A DNA stretch of 64,000 nucleotides from Deltaproteobacteria bacterium (GTDB lineage: Bacteria; Myxococcota_A; UBA796; GCA-2862545): NCBI GenBank assembly GCA_006226595.1, contig SBGP01000103.1, forward strand, positions 62,001 through 126,000, written 5' to 3'. The position numbers and the translations under genes are program-made. Shown here piece after piece: positions 42,656-51,631 of this stretch (position 1 is the first letter of the stretch; each line of letters begins with the position of its first letter). Under the pieces are notes generated by a model. That model made no database searches, was not told the DNA's origin, and was given only the letters and a program-made list of their open reading frames with translations.

Positions 42656-43327
42656 TTGCGGCGCTACATCGCAGTCGAAGGCCTGATCGGAGCCGGCAAG
42701 ACCACGCTGTGCCGCCTGCTCCAAGAGCACCTCGGTGCGCGGCTGATTCTCGAGCCGGCCGACCACAATCCGTTCCTGGAGCCGTACTACGCCGATCCGG
42801 AGCGGTACGCGTTCCCGGTGCAGATGTTCTACCTGGTGACCCGTTGGCACCAGCAGGACTCGATTCGCCAGGAAGAGCTGTTCAGCGACGTGGTGGTCGC
42901 CGACTACATCTTCCAGAAGGACCGGATGTTTGCCGAGAAGACCCTCGACGACCGCGAGCTCGAGCTCTACGACCGCTTCGCGGGCGTACTCGGCACGCTC
43001 GCGCCCAAGCCGGACCTGCTCATCTACCTGGAGGCTCCCACCGAGGTGCTGATGAAGCGCATCGCGCGTCGCGGCATGCCGGGAGAGCACCAGATCACAC
43101 CTGAGTACCTTGACGACCTCCGGGCGCGTTACGAGGTTCTCCTCGCAGAGTGGAGCGATTGCCCGCTACTGCGCATCAACAACCAGGATCTGGACTACGC
43201 AGACGATCCCGCTGGCAAGCGAGCGATTCTCGAAAGGGTCGAGCGCGCACTTGCCGGTGACATGCCCCCGGGACCCACTGGATCCGATTCGGACCGACAG
43301 GGTCAGCTGTTCGGCGCCGGAGGCTGA
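42656..43327 (+). CDS. Deoxynucleoside kinase (dNK family)
   Basis: A 223-residue kinase that phosphorylates deoxynucleosides in nucleotide salvage. The P-loop VEGLIGAGKTTL, the substrate segment LEPADHNPFLEPYYADPERYAFPVQ (recognised in parts) and the LID-type IARRGMPGEH are present. The order resembles deoxyguanosine/deoxyadenosine kinases. The start appears to be TTG, preceded by AGGGGAG four bases upstream; no ATG or GTG lies close in frame. It is followed after 12 bases by panB. Confidence 0.82.
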   Translation: MRRYIAVEGLIGAGKTTLCRLLQEHLGARLILEPADHNPFLEPYYADPERYAFPVQMFYLVTRWHQQDSIRQEELFSDVVVADYIFQKDRMFAEKTLDDRELELYDRFAGVLGTLAPKPDLLIYLEAPTEVLMKRIARRGMPGEHQITPEYLDDLRARYEVLLAEWSDCPLLRINNQDLDYADDPAGKRAILERVERALAGDMPPGPTGSDSDRQGQLFGAGG

Positions 43328-43339
43328 GAGGACAATCAC

Positions 43340-44173
43340 ATGGCCAACAAGAGCGTGCTGGACCTTCGCAAGCTGAAGGCTGGCAACGACAAGATCGTGA
43401 TGGTCACCGCGTACGACTACACCATGGCCCGGCTCGTCGACATGGCCGGCGTGGACATGGTGCTGGTCGGCGACAGCCTCGGAATGGTGGTGCAGGGGCG
43501 GCAGGACACGCTGCCGGTCACCCTCGACGAGGTCATCTACCACACGAAGTGCGTGGCTCGCGGTCTCGAGCAGGCGCACCTCGTGTTCGACATGCCGTTC
43601 GGCACCTACCAGGTCTCCGCCGAGCAGGCGCTCGAGAATGCGATCCGCGCGATCAAGGAGTCCGGGGCCCAGTCGGTCAAGCTCGAGGGCGGTGAGCGCG
43701 TTGCCGACGCCATCCGCCTCATGGTCGCCGCCGGCATCCCCGTGGTCGGGCACGTGGGGCTGACCCCGCAGTCCGTGCACGCGATGGGCGGGTTCAAGGT
43801 CCAGGGCCGCACCGATGAAGCTGCTGAGCGCGTGATCCGCGATGCGCTCGCCGTCCAGGACGCCGGTGCCTTCTGCCTCGTGCTCGAAGGACTGCCGACC
43901 GACGTCGCCGCGGAGATCACCGCACGGCTCGAGATCCCGACGATCGGCATTGGCGCGGGCCCGCACTGCGACGGCCAGGTGCTCGTGTGCACCGACTTGC
44001 TCGGCATGAACCTCGGCTTCAAGCCCAAGTTCGTGAAGCACTACGCGCGGCTGCAGGAGACCATCCTCGACGCGGTCGGCACGTATGCCTCCGAGGTCCG
44101 CACCGGTGCCTTCCCGGACGGCGACCACTCGTTCACGCGCAAGTCGCCCCGCAAGCTGGCGAAGCTCTACTGA
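43340..44173 (+). CDS. panB: 3-methyl-2-oxobutanoate hydroxymethyltransferase (PanB)
   Basis: PanB makes ketopantoate for coenzyme A synthesis. The 277-residue TIM barrel has MVTAYDYTMARLVDMAGVDMVLVGDSLGMV in its usual place (key pieces VTAYDY and VGDSLGM), FDMPFGTYQ, VKLEGG, VGHVGLTPQS and GIGAGPHCDGQVLV with its DGQV end. The length is normal. It overlaps panC by one base (TGATG), so the two enzymes are made together. Confidence 0.95.
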   Translation: MANKSVLDLRKLKAGNDKIVMVTAYDYTMARLVDMAGVDMVLVGDSLGMVVQGRQDTLPVTLDEVIYHTKCVARGLEQAHLVFDMPFGTYQVSAEQALENAIRAIKESGAQSVKLEGGERVADAIRLMVAAGIPVVGHVGLTPQSVHAMGGFKVQGRTDEAAERVIRDALAVQDAGAFCLVLEGLPTDVAAEITARLEIPTIGIGAGPHCDGQVLVCTDLLGMNLGFKPKFVKHYARLQETILDAVGTYASEVRTGAFPDGDHSFTRKSPRKLAKLY

Positions 44174-45000
44174 TGCAGACGCTGACCAGCTTCGAGTCCA
44201 TGCAGGCGTGGGCCAACGCGACCCATCGCGAGGGCCTTCGCATCGGCTTCGTGCCGACCATGGGCTTCCTGCACGCCGGGCACGTCTCGCTCATGGAGCG
44301 GCTGCGGCCCGAGGTCGACCGGCTGGTGGTCTCCATCTACGTGAATCCGCTGCAGTTCGGGCCCGACGAGGATCTCGAACGTTACCCGCGCGACCCTGAG
44401 GGAGACGCGGCGAAGTGCGACGGGGCCGGTGTGGACGTCCTGTTCATGCCGCCCGATCTGTACCCGGATGGCTTCGTCACCAGCGTGGCGGTCGATCGGC
44501 TCACCGACGGCATGTGCGGGGCGACGCGCCCTGGGCACTTCGACGGGGTGACCACCGTGGTCGCGCGCCTGTTCAACCTGGTGAGGGCCGATGTCGCGTG
44601 CTTCGGCGAGAAGGACTTCCAGCAGCTCGCGGTGATCCGCCGCATGGTCCGCGATCTGGCGATGCCGGTCGAGATCGTGGGCGGTCCGCTCGTCCGCGAC
44701 CCGGACGGCCTGGCGATGTCGAGCCGCAACAAGTACCTCACCGAGACCGACCGTGAGCGCGGCCTCAGCTTGCATCGGGCGCTGTTCGCCATGCGGGATG
44801 CCGCCACAGCGGGTGAGAAGCGCGCTGAGGCCCTGCTCGCCATCGGGCGCGACACGCTCACCGTGGACAAGCTCCACTACCTCGAGCTCGTCGACGCCGA
44901 GAGCCTGCAGCGCATCGAGCGGGTCGAGCGTCCCGCACGTGCTCTGGTAGCGGCCTTCCTCGGCAAGACTCGGCTCATCGACAACGTGGGGATTGTGTGA
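44173..45000 (+). CDS. panC: Pantoate-beta-alanine ligase (PanC)
   Basis: PanC condenses pantoate and beta-alanine using ATP. The 275-residue product has the nucleotidyltransferase motif FVPTMGFLHAGHVSLM, the pantoate loop VSIYVNPLQFGP, the FGEKDFQQLAVIRRMV segment and DGLAMSSRNKYL (KMSKS-like). It completes the pantothenate pair with panB. Its last bases overlap the GTG of the next small gene. Confidence 0.95.
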   Translation: MQTLTSFESMQAWANATHREGLRIGFVPTMGFLHAGHVSLMERLRPEVDRLVVSIYVNPLQFGPDEDLERYPRDPEGDAAKCDGAGVDVLFMPPDLYPDGFVTSVAVDRLTDGMCGATRPGHFDGVTTVVARLFNLVRADVACFGEKDFQQLAVIRRMVRDLAMPVEIVGGPLVRDPDGLAMSSRNKYLTETDRERGLSLHRALFAMRDAATAGEKRAEALLAIGRDTLTVDKLHYLELVDAESLQRIERVERPARALVAAFLGKTRLIDNVGIV

Positions 45001-45353
45001 CCTTCGACGAGATCGCGCTGCCCCTCGTTGTGGGCGCGATGGCGGCCAACCAGCTCGTCATGCGCATCCACGGGCTCCGCGGTGCGCCGTGGGCCTTCTG
45101 GCCGATGCAGCTGTTGAACCTCGGGGTCGGCAGTGCGCTGATGCTGCTCGGCCTGCCGGGCTTCGAGAAGTGGCCGGTGATCCCGTGGATCCTGGCGCTG
45201 TTCTTCTTCTTTCGCGTGGTGCTCAACAACAACGAGCGCCAGGCCTGGCTGCTCGAGCAGCAGGAAGCGTCGAACTCGAAGGAGCGCGACGCCGTGAAGG
45301 AAGCCTTCCTCGATGCCCTGCGCAAGGGTGAAGAGAAGGCCGACGAGTCCTAG
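44997..45353 (+). CDS. Small two-helix membrane protein
   Basis: A 118-residue protein starting with GTG inside the panC stop. It has two or three hydrophobic segments (about 5-20, 30-52 and 60-78) and a charged C-terminal helix (NSKERDAVKEAFLDALRKGEEK). No family is recognised. Coupling to panC suggests co-expression but not necessarily a shared role. Confidence 0.55.
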   Translation: MTFDEIALPLVVGAMAANQLVMRIHGLRGAPWAFWPMQLLNLGVGSALMLLGLPGFEKWPVIPWILALFFFFRVVLNNNERQAWLLEQQEASNSKERDAVKEAFLDALRKGEEKADES

Positions 45354-45358
45354 ACGCA

Positions 45359-45388
45359 AACGGCCCGGAGCGCGTGCCCCGAGCCGTT
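45359..45388. terminator. Bidirectional hairpin between convergent operons
   Basis: ACGGC-C-CGG pairs with CCG-A-GCCGT around a ten-base loop, with one mismatch. On the minus strand it is followed by TTTG, on the plus strand by TTCG. It lies between the stops of the pantothenate operon and the LeuA-like gene. Confidence 0.45.
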
Positions 45389-45407
45389 CGTCGCCATCTC
45401 GTCGGGA

Positions 45408-46649
45408 TCAGCTGGCCTGGGCCTGCTCGATCACCCCGAGGATCTCGGCATCCGAGAGCAGCTCGCTCTTGGTCTTCGCGTAGTCGAAGATCGCGTGGGC
45501 GATTGCGTCGTCCTCGTCGGCGATCTTGCGCTTGCGCAGCCAGTACTTGATGTTCGACAGGCCCGACTGATGGCCGATCTCGATCTCCTGGTACTTGCCG
45601 ACCCACGAGGCCGGCACGCCGGAGTACACGGCGTCCGCGAGCCAGGCGTCGCCGTTGTTCTCGGCCTTGATCACCGCCGCTGCGTGCACGCCGGTGCCGG
45701 TGCGGAACGCGTCGCGCCCGAACACGGGGTAGTTCACCGGGATGTCCCAGTGGCAGGCCTCGGCGACGGCCTCGACCAGCTTGGTCAGGTCGACGAGCTC
45801 GCGCTCCTCGGCGCCGAGGAGCTTCAGGTTGACGAGCAGCAGGTCGAGCGGCGTGTTGCCGACGCGCTCGCCGATGCCGAGCACGCAGCCGTGCACCCGA
45901 TCGACGCCCGCCTCGATGGCGTACAGCGCGTTGGTCAGGCCGTGGCCGCGGTCGTTGTGGCCGTGCCAGTCGAGCTTCACCTTGTCACGCACGCCCATGC
46001 CGATCAGCAGGTCGTGGGTCCAGTGGACGAGGTTGAACACGCCGTTGGTGGTGCTGTGGCCCACGGTGTCGCAGAGCACCAGGCGGCTCGCGCCCTCCTC
46101 GATGGCGGCCTCGAACACGCGCTTGAGCGTCTGCGGACGGCTGCGAACGGTGTCCTCGGTGACGAAGGACACGGGCAGGCCGGCTTCGACGCCCATCTTC
46201 ACCGCGGTGCGGGTGAGCTTCTCGAGCCGGTCCTCATCCCACTTCTCTGCGTACATGCGGATCGGCGAGCTTCCGAGGAAGGTCATGATCTCGATCGGCA
46301 CGCCGGTCTTCTCGGAGATGCCGATGATCGGGGCGATGTCGTTGGGATGCGTGCGGGCGGCGCAGCCGGGGCGGATGCTCAGGCCCTCGTCGCGAATCAC
46401 CTCGACCAGGCGCGTAGAGTCCTCGACGGCGCGGGGGCCGGCACCGGGAAGGCCGACGTTCGTGGTGTCGACGCCGACCTTGTCGAGCAGGCGCAGGATC
46501 TCGACCTTCTTGTCGATGTCGGGATCGTAGGCGGAGGGGCACTGGATGCCGTCGCGCAGGGTCTCGTCGTGGACCTCGGCGCGCCGCATCGGCGGAGAGA
46601 TGGCGTGACCGCGGGTGTTCCAGTCGTAGATCACGTCATTCGGCTGCAT
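45408..46649 (-). CDS. LeuA-like acyl-CoA/2-oxoacid synthase (HMGL-like family) without regulatory domain
   Basis: A 413-residue HMGL-like TIM-barrel enzyme. The active-site opening VHDETLRDGIQCPSAY, the metal ligands in LDWHGHNDRGHGLTNALYAIEAG and the GIGERVGNTPLDLLL segment place it with isopropylmalate, citramalate and homocitrate synthases. LeuA usually has about 510 residues with a C-terminal leucine-binding domain; this protein ends about 100 residues earlier, so feedback control by that domain is absent. No other leu genes are nearby. A TGGAG supports the ATG at 46649. The exact substrate is not decidable. Confidence 0.75.
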   Translation of the reverse strand: MQPNDVIYDWNTRGHAISPPMRRAEVHDETLRDGIQCPSAYDPDIDKKVEILRLLDKVGVDTTNVGLPGAGPRAVEDSTRLVEVIRDEGLSIRPGCAARTHPNDIAPIIGISEKTGVPIEIMTFLGSSPIRMYAEKWDEDRLEKLTRTAVKMGVEAGLPVSFVTEDTVRSRPQTLKRVFEAAIEEGASRLVLCDTVGHSTTNGVFNLVHWTHDLLIGMGVRDKVKLDWHGHNDRGHGLTNALYAIEAGVDRVHGCVLGIGERVGNTPLDLLLVNLKLLGAEERELVDLTKLVEAVAEACHWDIPVNYPVFGRDAFRTGTGVHAAAVIKAENNGDAWLADAVYSGVPASWVGKYQEIEIGHQSGLSNIKYWLRKRKIADEDDAIAHAIFDYAKTKSELLSDAEILGVIEQAQAS

Positions 46650-46743
46650 CGCGACTCCAGGCGGCGCACTCGGGCGCATGGCGCCAGAGCGGGAAGCTGA
46701 GAAAAGGATGCTGACGTAACCCGCGCTGGCGGGGATCGCCGTG

Positions 46744-47316
46744 TCAGTCCGCGGGCACCAGGGTGTGCACGAGGTGCTCGATGTACGAGCGCCGCTCGGC
46801 GCCGTCGGGAATCGCGCCCTGGGCCGAGGCGTGCACGGTGAATGTTCCCACGTACAGGGAGTAGCAGAGCAGCGCCCGCTGGTGCGCCGCTTCCTCGGGC
46901 AGTCCGAGCTCGCGGAACTGCGCGGCGATGAACGCGATGCGTCGCTGGGTCACGCGCTCGAGCGCTGGCTTGACCAGCGGGTGCTCGGCATCGGCGGCGA
47001 GGTGCACGAGGAGCGCGCCGGCGCCACGAACCGAGAAGGCCGTCTCGAACAGCGACTGCACGCGGGCGAGGGGGTCGTCGATCGCCGAGGCCTGCTCGAG
47101 CACCAGCGCCGTACCGCGCTCCTCCCAGAGCTCCAGGGCGGCCTGGACCAGGTCCTCGCGGGCCTCGAAGTGCCAGTAGAAGCTGCCCTTGGTCACACCG
47201 AGCTGACGCGCGATGGGCTCGACGCGCACCGCCTCCACGCCGCCCTCGGTCAGGGCACGCAGAGCGGCACCGGCCCACTTCTCTTTGCTCGCCTTTGGGG
47301 TTCGTCCTCGGGGCAC
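46744..47316 (-). CDS. TetR-family transcriptional regulator
   Basis: A 190-residue TetR protein. The N-terminal helix-turn-helix is visible in VRVEPIARQLGVTKGSFYWHF; the rest is a helical ligand-binding domain. The GTG start is supported by GGAGGA five bases upstream, and the reading frame further 5' lacks coding character. It is the last gene of the acyl-lipid operon, 50 bases after another TetR gene. Either TetR protein could be the repressor that binds the repeated palindrome at 52552 and 60743. Confidence 0.82.
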   Translation of the reverse strand: MPRGRTPKASKEKWAGAALRALTEGGVEAVRVEPIARQLGVTKGSFYWHFEAREDLVQAALELWEERGTALVLEQASAIDDPLARVQSLFETAFSVRGAGALLVHLAADAEHPLVKPALERVTQRRIAFIAAQFRELGLPEEAAHQRALLCYSLYVGTFTVHASAQGAIPDGAERRSYIEHLVHTLVPAD

Positions 47317-47366
47317 GCTTCCTCCGCGCCGACCAATAACATGCGGTGGCGTATGGAGTCGCCAGT

Positions 47367-47981
47367 TCAGGCGAGAAGGCCCTTGAGCGAGAACTCGAGG
47401 ATACCGAGGGCGAGGCGGTGCGTGTCGACCTTGTCGTCGCCGCCGAGGTACTCCTCGACGACGGCACGAAACGCGCCGAGCACGCATACCGCCGCGAGCT
47501 GCGGGTCGCACTCGCGGATCAGGCCGAGCATCTGGCCTCGCCGCAGGCTCATTGCGATGAACGCGCGAAGGTTGCCGTAGAACTCGGACAGCTTGGCATC
47601 GACTTCCTCGTCGAGGCCCACCGCCACGCGGAGCACGATGCGCACGAACTGTCGCTGCTGGTCCACCGCGTCGAGGATACCGGTCACGGTGGTCACCAGC
47701 TGCTGGCGTACCGGCGCGGCGCCCTCGGACACGTCCACGCCGACGATGCTGTCGCGGAGGTTCTCGATCAGCTGGTCGAGCAGCTCGTGGAAGATGGCCT
47801 GCTTGCTGTCGAAGTACTGGTAGAAGGTGCCGCGGGCGACGCCAGCCGCTTTGACCACGTCGGTGATCGACGCGTCGTGGAAGCCCTTCTCGCTGAACAC
47901 GTCGAGGGCGACGTCGAGGATCTGTTGGCGGCGGGCTTCCCGTGCTTCGCGGGCGCGTTCCGCGCGTGCGGACTCAGGCAC
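47367..47981 (-). CDS. TetR-family transcriptional regulator, coupled to plsC
   Basis: A 204-residue TetR protein with helix-turn-helix ITDVVKAAGVARGTFYQYF and a helical effector domain (about 70-200). It starts with a GTG preceded by AAGGAGG and overlaps the plsC stop by eight bases, so it is translated with the lipid genes. This makes it the best candidate for an autoregulated repressor of the two operons with the shared palindrome. The effector may be an acyl-CoA or acyl-ACP, as for many TetR regulators of lipid genes; this is inference. Confidence 0.85.
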   Translation of the reverse strand: MPESARAERAREAREARRQQILDVALDVFSEKGFHDASITDVVKAAGVARGTFYQYFDSKQAIFHELLDQLIENLRDSIVGVDVSEGAAPVRQQLVTTVTGILDAVDQQRQFVRIVLRVAVGLDEEVDAKLSEFYGNLRAFIAMSLRRGQMLGLIRECDPQLAAVCVLGAFRAVVEEYLGGDDKVDTHRLALGILEFSLKGLLA

Positions 47982-48756
47982 GTCGACCTCCTTCGATGCC
48001 TTGCCAGTAGGCGTCCACCTTGTCGGCCACGACCCGCTGGACCTGCTCGGTGAGCGCAGGAACGTCCTCGGGCGTCAGGTCGGCGGTCTCGATGGGCTTC
48101 TCGCAGTTCACGGTCACCACACCGCCGGGGAGGAGCAGCTTGCTGCCCTTGCGCTGCTTCTCGTACATGCCGGTCACCGCCACCGGAATGATCGGGAGCT
48201 GAAGGGCTTGAGCGATGTAGAAGATGCCCTTGCGGAAGGTGCCGACCCGGCCGGTCGTCGTGCGCGTCCCCTCGGGGAACGCGAGGATGCTGTGGCCCTT
48301 GTCGAGCTCGGCACGAAAGCCGTCGAGGATCTCCTCGGTCTGCCCCTGGGAGCCCTTGCGTACGGGAATCGTGCCGCGGGACTTCATGAACCAGCCGTAG
48401 ACCGGGATCTTGAAGTGGTCCTCGAGCTCCACGCCCTGCTTGAAGTGCGGGGTCGCCGCGTACAGCACGACATGGTCGAACACGTTCACGTGGTTCTGGG
48501 CGAACAGATACGGGCGGTTCGGGTCGATGTCCGGGTGAACCACCGTCTCGTAGCGCGCGCCGGTGAGCGCGATCTGACCGCGGGTGTACAGCCGCGAGAA
48601 GCGGTCGATGCGGTCGGGCCCCAACACCGCGTGTCCGAGCATCATCGTGCTCATCATCGGTGTCATCCACGCCAGGCCGACGCCCCACATGCCGACGGAC
48701 ACGGCCTTGTCGACGAGGGTGGGCTCGGGCAGCTCGACGGACTCGCGCTCGTTCAT
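47974..48756 (-). CDS. plsC: 1-acyl-sn-glycerol-3-phosphate acyltransferase (PlsC-like)
   Basis: A 260-residue membrane-associated acyltransferase with a hydrophobic segment near the N-terminus, the catalytic NHVNVFDH (H-x4-D) motif (about 89), the FPEGTRTTTG motif that binds the phosphate (about 161) and IPVAVTGMYE. It would acylate lysophosphatidate or a related ether/alcohol-derived lipid. Its ATG overlaps the stop of the lipid-kinase gene. Confidence 0.85.
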   Translation of the reverse strand: MNERESVELPEPTLVDKAVSVGMWGVGLAWMTPMMSTMMLGHAVLGPDRIDRFSRLYTRGQIALTGARYETVVHPDIDPNRPYLFAQNHVNVFDHVVLYAATPHFKQGVELEDHFKIPVYGWFMKSRGTIPVRKGSQGQTEEILDGFRAELDKGHSILAFPEGTRTTTGRVGTFRKGIFYIAQALQLPIIPVAVTGMYEKQRKGSKLLLPGGVVTVNCEKPIETADLTPEDVPALTEQVQRVVADKVDAYWQGIEGGRRA

Positions 48757-49628
48757 GCCAACAGCTCCAGTGCGCCGGGCTCCACGACCAGGCGCTCGAG
48801 CGCCAGGGTCAGCACCTCGCCGTCGATCATGCACGCGGCCGGCTCGGCGAGGTCGAAGCGGACCTCGCGGGCGCGGTGGTGCTCGATCTCGGGCATGTGC
48901 ACGTGGGTGCCCTGGAAGATCTTTGGGAAGGCGGCGAGGAATCGACGTCGACCCAGCGGGCCGATGTGAATCACGTCGAGCTCGCCGTCGGTCGGGTCGG
49001 CGCCGGGCGCCATCTGCATCGTGCCGCCGGTGTACTGCGAGTTCGAGAACGACAGCAGTGTGCAGTCACGCTCGTCGAGCTCTCCGTCGTCGAGGCGGTA
49101 CGGGAAGCGGGGCCACTGCAGGCGCACCAGGCATTGCAGCGTCGCGAGCACGTAGCCGAGCGCGCCGAAGGCCTTGTAGCGCTCGTTGGTCACGTGGCCG
49201 GCGTCGGCGGTGAATCCGAGCGAGAGCAGGTTCACGTAGTGCAGCGCGCCCTCGGCATGCTCGATGCGCACGAGATCGATGCTGCGGGTCTTGCCGCGCG
49301 CCAGGGCGGCGTAGGCATCGTCGGTACACGTGATCGCGAAGTCGCGGAGGAAGGAGTTGCCGGTGCCGAGCGGCAGGATGCCGAGCTTGGGCCGGTCCTC
49401 GCGGGTAGCGAGCCCGTTGATGACCTCGAAGGTGGTGCCATCCCCGCCGGCGGCGATGACGAGCTCCGTCGTCGCCTCTCGTGCGAGTCGGGTCGCATCG
49501 CCGGGGCCGGCGGTCTGGACCAGGGTCACGTCGAAGCCGAGGGCCTGCAGCCGAGCGACGGCGCTCTTGGCCTGCTTTCCGGCACGCCCGCCGCCGGCAG
49601 CGGGATTGAGCACGAGAGTCGCGTTCAT
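48753..49628 (-). CDS. Diacylglycerol kinase-like lipid kinase (YegS/LCB5 family)
   Basis: A 291-residue kinase with the nucleotide-binding motifs LNPAAGGGRAGKQ (about 7), VIAAGGDGTTFEVINGL (about 57) and LGILPLGTGNSFLRD (about 82). These define the DAGKc fold found in diacylglycerol, sphingosine and undecaprenol-type lipid kinases. Next to plsC it suggests phosphorylation of a glycerolipid intermediate. ATGA overlaps on both sides. Confidence 0.85.
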   Translation of the reverse strand: MNATLVLNPAAGGGRAGKQAKSAVARLQALGFDVTLVQTAGPGDATRLAREATTELVIAAGGDGTTFEVINGLATREDRPKLGILPLGTGNSFLRDFAITCTDDAYAALARGKTRSIDLVRIEHAEGALHYVNLLSLGFTADAGHVTNERYKAFGALGYVLATLQCLVRLQWPRFPYRLDDGELDERDCTLLSFSNSQYTGGTMQMAPGADPTDGELDVIHIGPLGRRRFLAAFPKIFQGTHVHMPEIEHHRAREVRFDLAEPAACMIDGEVLTLALERLVVEPGALELLA

Positions 49629-51367
49629 GAGGCACTCCCGAGGAGCGTGCGCAGGTCCTCGCGCGCCGCGCCGTCCCGGATCGCGTCGGCGAGCTTGGGC
49701 CGCTTGACCTTCATCGAGGCGGTGCGCGGAAACTCCGCCTCCCACACGAGGACCGCGTCGATGCGCTTGTGCTCGGGCAGCTTGTGGTTCGCGCGGGCCA
49801 GGGGCGCGTGGAAGTCGTCCTCGCCGGGGCGGACGACCGCGACGAGCTGCTCGCCGACCATCGTGCGTGCCGGCCACAGGTAGTTCGCGGCGAACACGAC
49901 CAGCTCTTCGCAGGGCACATCCACAAACGCGCTCTCGATGTCCTCGGGGTACACGTTCTTGCCGCCCGCGGTGACGATCATGTTCTTGCGCCGGCCGACC
50001 AGGTGCAGGTGCCCGCTTGCGTCGAGGCGGCCGAGGTCTCCGGTACGAAGCCACTCGCCGTCGAACGCGGCCTCGGTCTGCTCGGGGTCGTCGAGGTAGC
50101 CGTTCATCACGGTGGGACCAGAGACGTACACCTCACCGATGCCGTCCGGTCCGGGCTCGTGGATGCGCACCTCCGTGCACGCGACGACCTTGCCCACGCT
50201 GTCGGCGCGGAACGGCGCGAGGTCATGGACGGCGACGACGGTGCACGCCTCGGTGAGGCCGTAGCCGATGACCACGGGGATGCCGTGGCGGTAGAAGAAC
50301 TCGGCGCGCTCCCGCTCGACGAAGGCACCGCCGCAGAACAGGAACTTCAGGCGTCCGCCGAAGCCGTCGTGGATGGGGGCGAGCAGGCGTCGCGACAGCT
50401 CGGTGCGGGGGCGGACCTCGGTGAGTGCGGCGTTCACGCTTGCGAGGCCGTCGACGGCGCGGCGCTTCCACGTGGGCAGCTCGTCGAGCTTCTCGCGAAG
50501 GCGTCGCTCGAAGGCCTCGAGGATCATCGGCACGATGGCCATGTGGGTGACCCGCTCGCGCTTCATGCTCCACACGAGGAACTCGGGACGCAGCGCGCGC
50601 TGATGCACGACGCGGGCGCCGCACACCCAGGGACCGAGGAAGCCGCAGGTGAAGTCGATGGCGTGGTTCGTCGGCAGGATCGAGAAGTACGCGTCGTCGG
50701 GGGCCATCGGGTACAGGTCGAGGAGCACGCCGAGCTGCGCGAGGTACGCACCGTGCGAGAGCATGCATCCCTTCGGATCGCCCCCCGTGCCGCTCGAGTA
50801 CACGATGGTCGCGACGTCTTCGGCGGTGCGTGGGTGCGGAGCGTCGGTGTTCGGCGCGTGCTCGAGGGCCTCGACGAAGCGCGCGTGTCCCTCGGGAAGC
50901 GCCGTGCGCTTCGGGGCCTCCGAGACCAGGGCGGCCGGTGGAGCCGTGAGGTGCCGATAGAAGGCGTACTCGGCGATGACCAGCTTGGCGCCGCTGTGGG
51001 CGAGCAGGGCATCGTGCTCGGGGCCGGTGAGCTTGTAGTCCAGAGGAACGAGCACCGCGCCGCGCGCGAACACGGCGGTCGCCGCGAGCAGCCACCGCGG
51101 CTGGTTGCTCATCACGATGGCGACGCGGTCGTCGGGGCCGATGCCCTGGGCCTCGAGCCAGCCGGTGAGGTGCTGCACCGCGCGGCGAACCTCGAGGAAG
51201 CTCCAGCGCGACGCCTCGCGTTTGCGTGACAGCTCGACCAGCGCGGTCCGCGACTTGTGCATCACCAGGGCGTCGTGGAGCATCTCGCCGAGGCAGGCAT
51301 AGGTGCGCGGATCCAGCGGCGCGAAGCCGCGGGGCCGGGGAACGCTCGCGCGGACCTGCTGGTTCAC
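49625..51367 (-). CDS. AMP-forming acyl-CoA/acyl-ACP ligase
   Basis: A 580-residue adenylate-forming enzyme. The ATP loop is VYSSGTGGDPKGCMLSH (T of the usual SSGTTG changed to G), with core motifs VVIGYGLTEA and WLRTGDLGRLD. A hinge and catalytic C-terminal lobe follow (GRRKNMIVTAGGKNVYPEDIE), with the catalytic Lys expected in RTASMKVKRP. It activates a fatty acid and loads it on CoA or on the adjacent acyl carrier protein, with which it overlaps (GTGA). Confidence 0.88.
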   Translation of the reverse strand: MNQQVRASVPRPRGFAPLDPRTYACLGEMLHDALVMHKSRTALVELSRKREASRWSFLEVRRAVQHLTGWLEAQGIGPDDRVAIVMSNQPRWLLAATAVFARGAVLVPLDYKLTGPEHDALLAHSGAKLVIAEYAFYRHLTAPPAALVSEAPKRTALPEGHARFVEALEHAPNTDAPHPRTAEDVATIVYSSGTGGDPKGCMLSHGAYLAQLGVLLDLYPMAPDDAYFSILPTNHAIDFTCGFLGPWVCGARVVHQRALRPEFLVWSMKRERVTHMAIVPMILEAFERRLREKLDELPTWKRRAVDGLASVNAALTEVRPRTELSRRLLAPIHDGFGGRLKFLFCGGAFVERERAEFFYRHGIPVVIGYGLTEACTVVAVHDLAPFRADSVGKVVACTEVRIHEPGPDGIGEVYVSGPTVMNGYLDDPEQTEAAFDGEWLRTGDLGRLDASGHLHLVGRRKNMIVTAGGKNVYPEDIESAFVDVPCEELVVFAANYLWPARTMVGEQLVAVVRPGEDDFHAPLARANHKLPEHKRIDAVLVWEAEFPRTASMKVKRPKLADAIRDGAAREDLRTLLGSAS

Positions 51368-51606
51368 AGGCGGTCCTCGAGCACGGCGGCGAGCCCGGCG
51401 AAGGTCGTCACGTCGGCGAGCTCGTAGTCCGGCACCTCGACGTCGAAGGCCTCCTCGAGATCGGTGAGCAGATCGAGTGCCTGCAGGCTGTCGATGCCGA
51501 GCGCTTCGAAGAAGTCGACGTCCGCGTCGAGGTCGGCGGCCTTGTCACCGAAGCGCTTGCTGGCGAGCTCGCGCAGGCGGGCCAGGATGTCGGAGGTCGT
51601 GGTCAT
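51364..51606 (-). CDS. Acyl carrier protein
   Basis: An 80-residue ACP with the phosphopantetheine attachment site at Ser40 in the EALGIDSLQAL motif and an acidic recognition helix (LTDLEEAFDVEVPD). It is a specialised ACP encoded with an acyl ligase, not part of a fab cluster. It would carry the acyl chain between the ligase and the reductase or acyltransferase. It starts 25 bases after the crotonase gene. Confidence 0.9.
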   Translation of the reverse strand: MTTTSDILARLRELASKRFGDKAADLDADVDFFEALGIDSLQALDLLTDLEEAFDVEVPDYELADVTTFAGLAAVLEDRL

Positions 51607-51631
51607 GCAGGGGCTCCGCGGGGTGCGGGAT

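Noticed and set aside
46650-46743. Leucine leader/attenuator before the LeuA-like gene
   Set aside because: No short leader peptide with leucine codons and no terminator/antiterminator stems are visible in the 94 bases.
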